Positions 7,293 to 9,101 of a stretch of 9,101 bases of DNA are shown here, piece by piece. The stretch is from Patescibacteria group bacterium. GTDB taxonomy: Bacteria > Patescibacteriota > Minisyncoccia > Phycocordibacterales > JAGLOS01. The position numbers were made by a program, and so were the translations under genes. The notes under the pieces were generated by a model, which had not been told where the DNA came from, ran no database searches, and saw only the letters and a list, made by a program, of their open reading frames with translations. Location of the stretch: positions 1 to 9,101 of the forward strand of contig JAHIYV010000121.1 in NCBI GenBank assembly GCA_018814635.1, in the 5' to 3' direction. The first letter of the stretch is position 1. Each line of letters starts with the position of its first letter.

Positions 7293-7655
7293 TTATTTGC
7301 CCATATGCTCTTTGCATGTATCAGCAGCAATGTTTGCCTCCAAACGACCCTCTTCTATTGGTTGTTTGCACACAGAACAAATGCCATAAGTATTGTTTTT
7401 TATCCGTTCCAGCGCAGCATTTATGTTTTGCAAGCGAAGTTCAAGAGTACTCACCACTGCAATATTTATTTCATATTCTTCAATGTTATCGGCATTAGTA
7501 TTTTTATCAGAGTGCTCGGTTTCAGTTGGGTCTGGTTTTCCGACCCAATCTTTCGGATTATCAGGATTGATGAAACCAACATCCTCTAAAGAGTTTACTA
7601 GCTCAGCTTTTTCTTTCTCCAATCGTTCTTGAAAATATTGTATATCTATTGTCAT
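7293..7655 (-). CDS. DksA/TraR-type zinc-finger protein
   Basis: The 120-residue protein has a helical N-terminal part (about 5-24), a Pro/Asp-rich hinge (29-58), a second helix (about 60-88) and a C-terminal zinc finger. The finger reads YGICSVCKQPIEEGRLEANIAADTC (90-114), matching the DksA/TraR signature (YGxC..C..I...RL.A.P....C..C). The potential ligands are C93, C96, C114 and H117; the fourth position is His where the family usually has Cys. DksA-type proteins bind RNA polymerase through its secondary channel and tune transcription initiation. The acidic DxxDxA coiled-coil tip of true DksA is not evident, so I do not claim ppGpp cooperation. The gene is first in a tight operon with the YifB ATPase and is divergent from rsmA. 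No Shine-Dalgarno sequence precedes the ATG. Confidence 0.85.
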   Translation of the reverse strand: MTIDIQYFQERLEKEKAELVNSLEDVGFINPDNPKDWVGKPDPTETEHSDKNTNADNIEEYEINIAVVSTLELRLQNINAALERIKNNTYGICSVCKQPIEEGRLEANIAADTCKEHMGK

Positions 7656-7822
7656 AAGTTTTCTATGATATTAAATTTACACTAAGGGCTCTTCCATAAA
7701 TACTTCTATCTAATAGTAATCATTTTACAGGAGGAGTTGGTTGTGTCAAATTTTAGAAAGGCGCCTCATTTATCTTTATGAGAGTTGAAATTTTAAAGGG
7801 CATAGCGTAAGGTGTATGGTGT

Positions 7823-8620
7823 ATGCGAGCAAAAAAACATTTGGGTCAAAATTTTCTTAAATCTAGCACGATCGCGCGGGATATTGCAGAAATAGCAGAT
7901 ATTAAAAAGAGTGATATTGTCGTTGAGATTGGTCCAGGTACTGGTATTTTAACCCACGAGCTTCTTCAATATGGCAGCAAAATTATCGCCATAGAAAAAG
8001 ACGCTACACTCTTGCCACGCCTTAAAGATCAATTTGCGCATGACGGAGACGCAAAAAATAAAAATAAAAAATTAATTCTCATAAAAGGTGATATTCTTGA
8101 TGAAAAATTACTAAACTCCCTGTCTCTAGAAAATAAAAAATATAAAATTGTTGCTAATATACCTTATTATATAACAAGTCAAATACTGCGATTATTTCTA
8201 TCGGGGGAGAAACAACCCACCACTATGGTTTTAATGGTTCAAAAAGAAGTTGCGGAACGAATTGTGGCGCAAGATGGCAAAGAAAGTATTTTGTCGTTAT
8301 CGGTAAAAGCTTACGGCGAGCCAAGATATATAAAAAAAATTTCCGCGCGTAATTTCTCACCAGAGCCAAAAGTTGATTCAGCGATATTGTTAATTGATAA
8401 AATTTCAAAAAAAAATTTTCAATCTCCACAAATGGAAGCATTATTTTTTCAACTTGTAAAAACCGGTTTTGCCCATAAACGAAAACTACTCGCCCGAAAC
8501 CTAGAAGAATTATTTACTAAAGAAAAGATTGAAAAAGCTTTTTTATCGTGTGAAATACCAAACAAAATACGCGCCGAAAAAGTTCCCTTAGAAAAGTGGC
8601 TGTGTCTTCTGTGCCCTTAG
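7823..8620 (+). CDS. rsmA: 16S rRNA dimethyladenosine transferase RsmA (KsgA)
   Basis: The 265-residue protein matches the family length and motif order. It has the substrate-entry HLGQNFL (6-12), SAM-binding VVEIGPGTGILT (33-44), IAIEKD (55-60) binding the SAM ribose, KGDIL (88-92), catalytic NIPYYITSQI (112-121), MVQKEVAERI (138-147), FSPEPKVDSAI (178-188) and FAHKRKLLARNL (216-227). RsmA dimethylates the two adjacent adenines in the 3' hairpin of 16S rRNA (A1518 and A1519 in E. coli numbering) during late 30S assembly. A Lys-rich insert sits at about 78-83. The ATG at 7823 directly precedes the conserved N-terminus; AAGG at 7809-7812, ten bases upstream, is a weak Shine-Dalgarno candidate. 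The protein looks complete, ending in TAG. No same-strand partner follows in the window. Confidence 0.97.
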   Translation: MRAKKHLGQNFLKSSTIARDIAEIADIKKSDIVVEIGPGTGILTHELLQYGSKIIAIEKDATLLPRLKDQFAHDGDAKNKNKKLILIKGDILDEKLLNSLSLENKKYKIVANIPYYITSQILRLFLSGEKQPTTMVLMVQKEVAERIVAQDGKESILSLSVKAYGEPRYIKKISARNFSPEPKVDSAILLIDKISKKNFQSPQMEALFFQLVKTGFAHKRKLLARNLEELFTKEKIEKAFLSCEIPNKIRAEKVPLEKWLCLLCP

Positions 8621-8621
8621 G

Positions 8622-8657
8622 GTGCTCAGTACAGGGAAAGCATCTGGACACTTTTTT
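8622..8657 (+). terminator. Weak candidate rho-independent terminator for rsmA
   Basis: GTGCTCAG (8622-8629) pairs with CTGGACAC (8644-8651) with one mismatch and one G-T wobble. Six T residues follow (8652-8657). It begins right after the rsmA stop codon, where a terminator is expected. The 14-base loop and the imperfect stem make it weak. Confidence 0.35.
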
Positions 8658-8682
8658 CATTCCCAGTTTTTCACTTCAGTAT

Positions 8683-8727
8683 ATTCACTTGGAAACTAAG
8701 CTTCCAAGTGAAAGCTTCCAAGTGAAT
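8683..8727. repeat. Inverted repeat with a tandem 14-bp arm, CACTTGGA family
   Basis: The left arm TTCACTTGGAA (8684-8694, with an extra A at 8683) faces two successive right arms. AGCTTCCAAGTGAA occurs perfectly twice in tandem (8699-8712 and 8713-8726). The left arm pairs over 11 bases with the first copy (7-base loop) and over 12 bases with the second (21-base loop), so two hairpins compete. The CACTTGGA core is shared with the palindrome at 2130-2158. No T run directly follows, which argues against a simple terminator. Confidence 0.8.
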
Positions 8728-8742
8728 TCCACGTGCAAATTT

Positions 8743-8798
8743 TTTGTCATCTCGTATAAAACATCTTTGTCCTCCCGCGCGAACTTCTTGTCATCCCG
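8743..8798 (+). repeat. Three degenerate TTTGTCATCCCG-like units
   Basis: Three 12-base units occur at 8743-8754 (TTTGTCATCTCG), 8766-8777 (TTTGTCCTCCCG) and 8787-8798 (CTTGTCATCCCG), with 23 and 21 bases between starts. Each differs from the consensus TTTGTCATCCCG at one position. They resemble the GTCATCC-type intergenic repeats common in bacteria; here they look decayed or partial. Confidence 0.5.
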
Positions 8799-8853
8799 TG
8801 CTTTGGGTTCAGAAATCGTGGTTATGTTTCTAGGTTCCGTTTTTCAATGGAAT

Positions 8854-9050
8854 AGACCTGTCCCATAATTAGTTTCGTAGCGAAATTTCCAGATTTTGAG
8901 TAGAATTTTTTATAAATTTTTTAAGTTCACCCTGTTAAATAGTCGCGAAGCGAATTTAATAGGGCAAGTGCCTAGTATAGGTGTAAAAATTTAGAAAAAA
9001 TTATGCCAAAATATGGGAATTGCAGTAGAAACTAATTAAGGGACAGGTCT
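8854..9050. mobile_element. MITE-like non-autonomous element with terminal inverted repeats
   Basis: The left end AGACCTGTCCC plus ATAATTAGTTTC (8854-8876) and the right end GAAACTAATTA plus AGGGACAGGTCT (9028-9050) are inverted copies, with a single mismatch over 23 bases. AAT directly flanks both ends (8851-8853 and 9051-9053), a candidate 3-bp target duplication, although 3 bp can match by chance. The 150-base interior has no ORF but contains a small hairpin (TTTCG-TAG-CGAAA, 8873-8885) and a strong one at 8930-8964. Size, ends and lack of coding capacity fit a miniature inverted-repeat element moved in trans. I cannot name the transposase family. Confidence 0.65.
8930..8964 (+). repeat. 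Strong hairpin inside the MITE-like element
   Basis: CCCTGTTAAAT (8930-8940) pairs with ATTTAATAGGG (8954-8964) through ten Watson-Crick pairs and one G-T wobble. After a two-base AG bulge on the left side, TCGC (8943-8946) pairs with GCGA (8950-8953) around a GAA loop. That gives 15 pairs in 35 bases. The wobble is tolerated only in plus-strand RNA or DNA; on the other strand it becomes an A-C mismatch. Confidence 0.75.
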
Positions 9051-9101
9051 AATAACAAAGAAAAAACAAAGTGGTTTTTAGAAAATGGTATTACTATGAT
9101 T

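Larger units (their letters stand above)
8621..9101. other. Gene-free, repeat-rich intergenic stretch downstream of rsmA
   Basis: I find no credible coding sequence in these 481 bases. The region holds, in order, a weak hairpin with a T run, a palindromic and tandem repeat cluster, three degenerate TTTGTCATCCCG-like units, and a MITE-like inverted-repeat element. It ends in about 50 AT-rich bases that could lead to a gene outside the window. Frames open at the right edge have no convincing start codon. Confidence 0.75.

Noticed and set aside
7289..7330. Longer YifB start at 7330 (adds 14 residues)
   Set aside because: The added residues do not resemble the family N-terminus and would overlap the zinc-finger gene by 38 bases; the ATG at 7288 fits better.
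7785..7813. TTGAAA and TAAGGT as an rsmA promoter
   Set aside because: The -35 is fair with a 17-base spacer, but the -10 matches only 3 of 6 and would place transcription start almost at the ATG.
8596..8868. 90-codon plus-strand ORF starting inside the rsmA end
   Set aside because: Its first bases are rsmA in another frame and the rest is made of the repeat cluster; the peptide has no recognisable domain or ribosome site.
9036..9101. Frame open to the right edge (NKEKTKWFLENGITMI)
   Set aside because: No credible in-frame start except an ATG at 9096, and too little sequence to judge; a GTG at 9071 in another frame is equally unsupported.

Overview
The window is AT-rich, compact bacterial DNA. 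It uses the standard bacterial code: both TAA and TGA act as stops (the helicase ends in TGA), so TGA is not read as glycine. Several things resemble Candidate Phyla Radiation (Patescibacteria, Parcubacteria-like) genomes: a membrane-anchored DUF4015-type glycoside hydrolase, a stand-alone UvrD helicase fused to a RecB-type nuclease, mostly absent Shine-Dalgarno sequences, and small palindromic repeats between genes. That lineage is an inference, not a proof.

Layout. On the minus strand, from about 1861 down to 43, a promoter precedes tRNA-Ile(GAT), then a two-helix membrane protein with a charged tail, then a signal-anchored glycoside hydrolase-like TIM barrel whose start overlaps the previous gene. 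A 60-residue orphan ORF lies at 1942-2124, also on the minus strand. A 13-bp palindrome and a candidate leaderless promoter separate it from the divergent 1148-residue helicase-nuclease (2196-5642, plus). Converging on that gene is a two-gene minus-strand operon: a DksA/TraR-type zinc-finger protein (7293-7655) followed four bases later by a YifB/ComM AAA+ ATPase (5678-7288). Divergent from this operon is rsmA (7823-8620, plus), the 16S rRNA dimethyladenosine transferase.

The last 481 bases (8621-9101) hold no convincing gene and are built from repeats. They contain a weak candidate terminator, a palindrome with a tandem 14-bp unit whose core matches the palindrome at 2130-2158, three degenerate TTTGTCATCCCG-like units, and a MITE-like element of about 197 bp. 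That element has 23-bp terminal inverted repeats with one mismatch, a flanking AAT on each side and a strong internal hairpin.

Functionally this is mostly housekeeping: translation (tRNA-Ile, RsmA), DNA processing (helicase-nuclease; ComM-type branch-migration ATPase), a transcription-linked zinc-finger protein, and an envelope protein pair. I see no defence island, CRISPR array or biosynthetic cluster. The most novel material is the non-coding repeat content.
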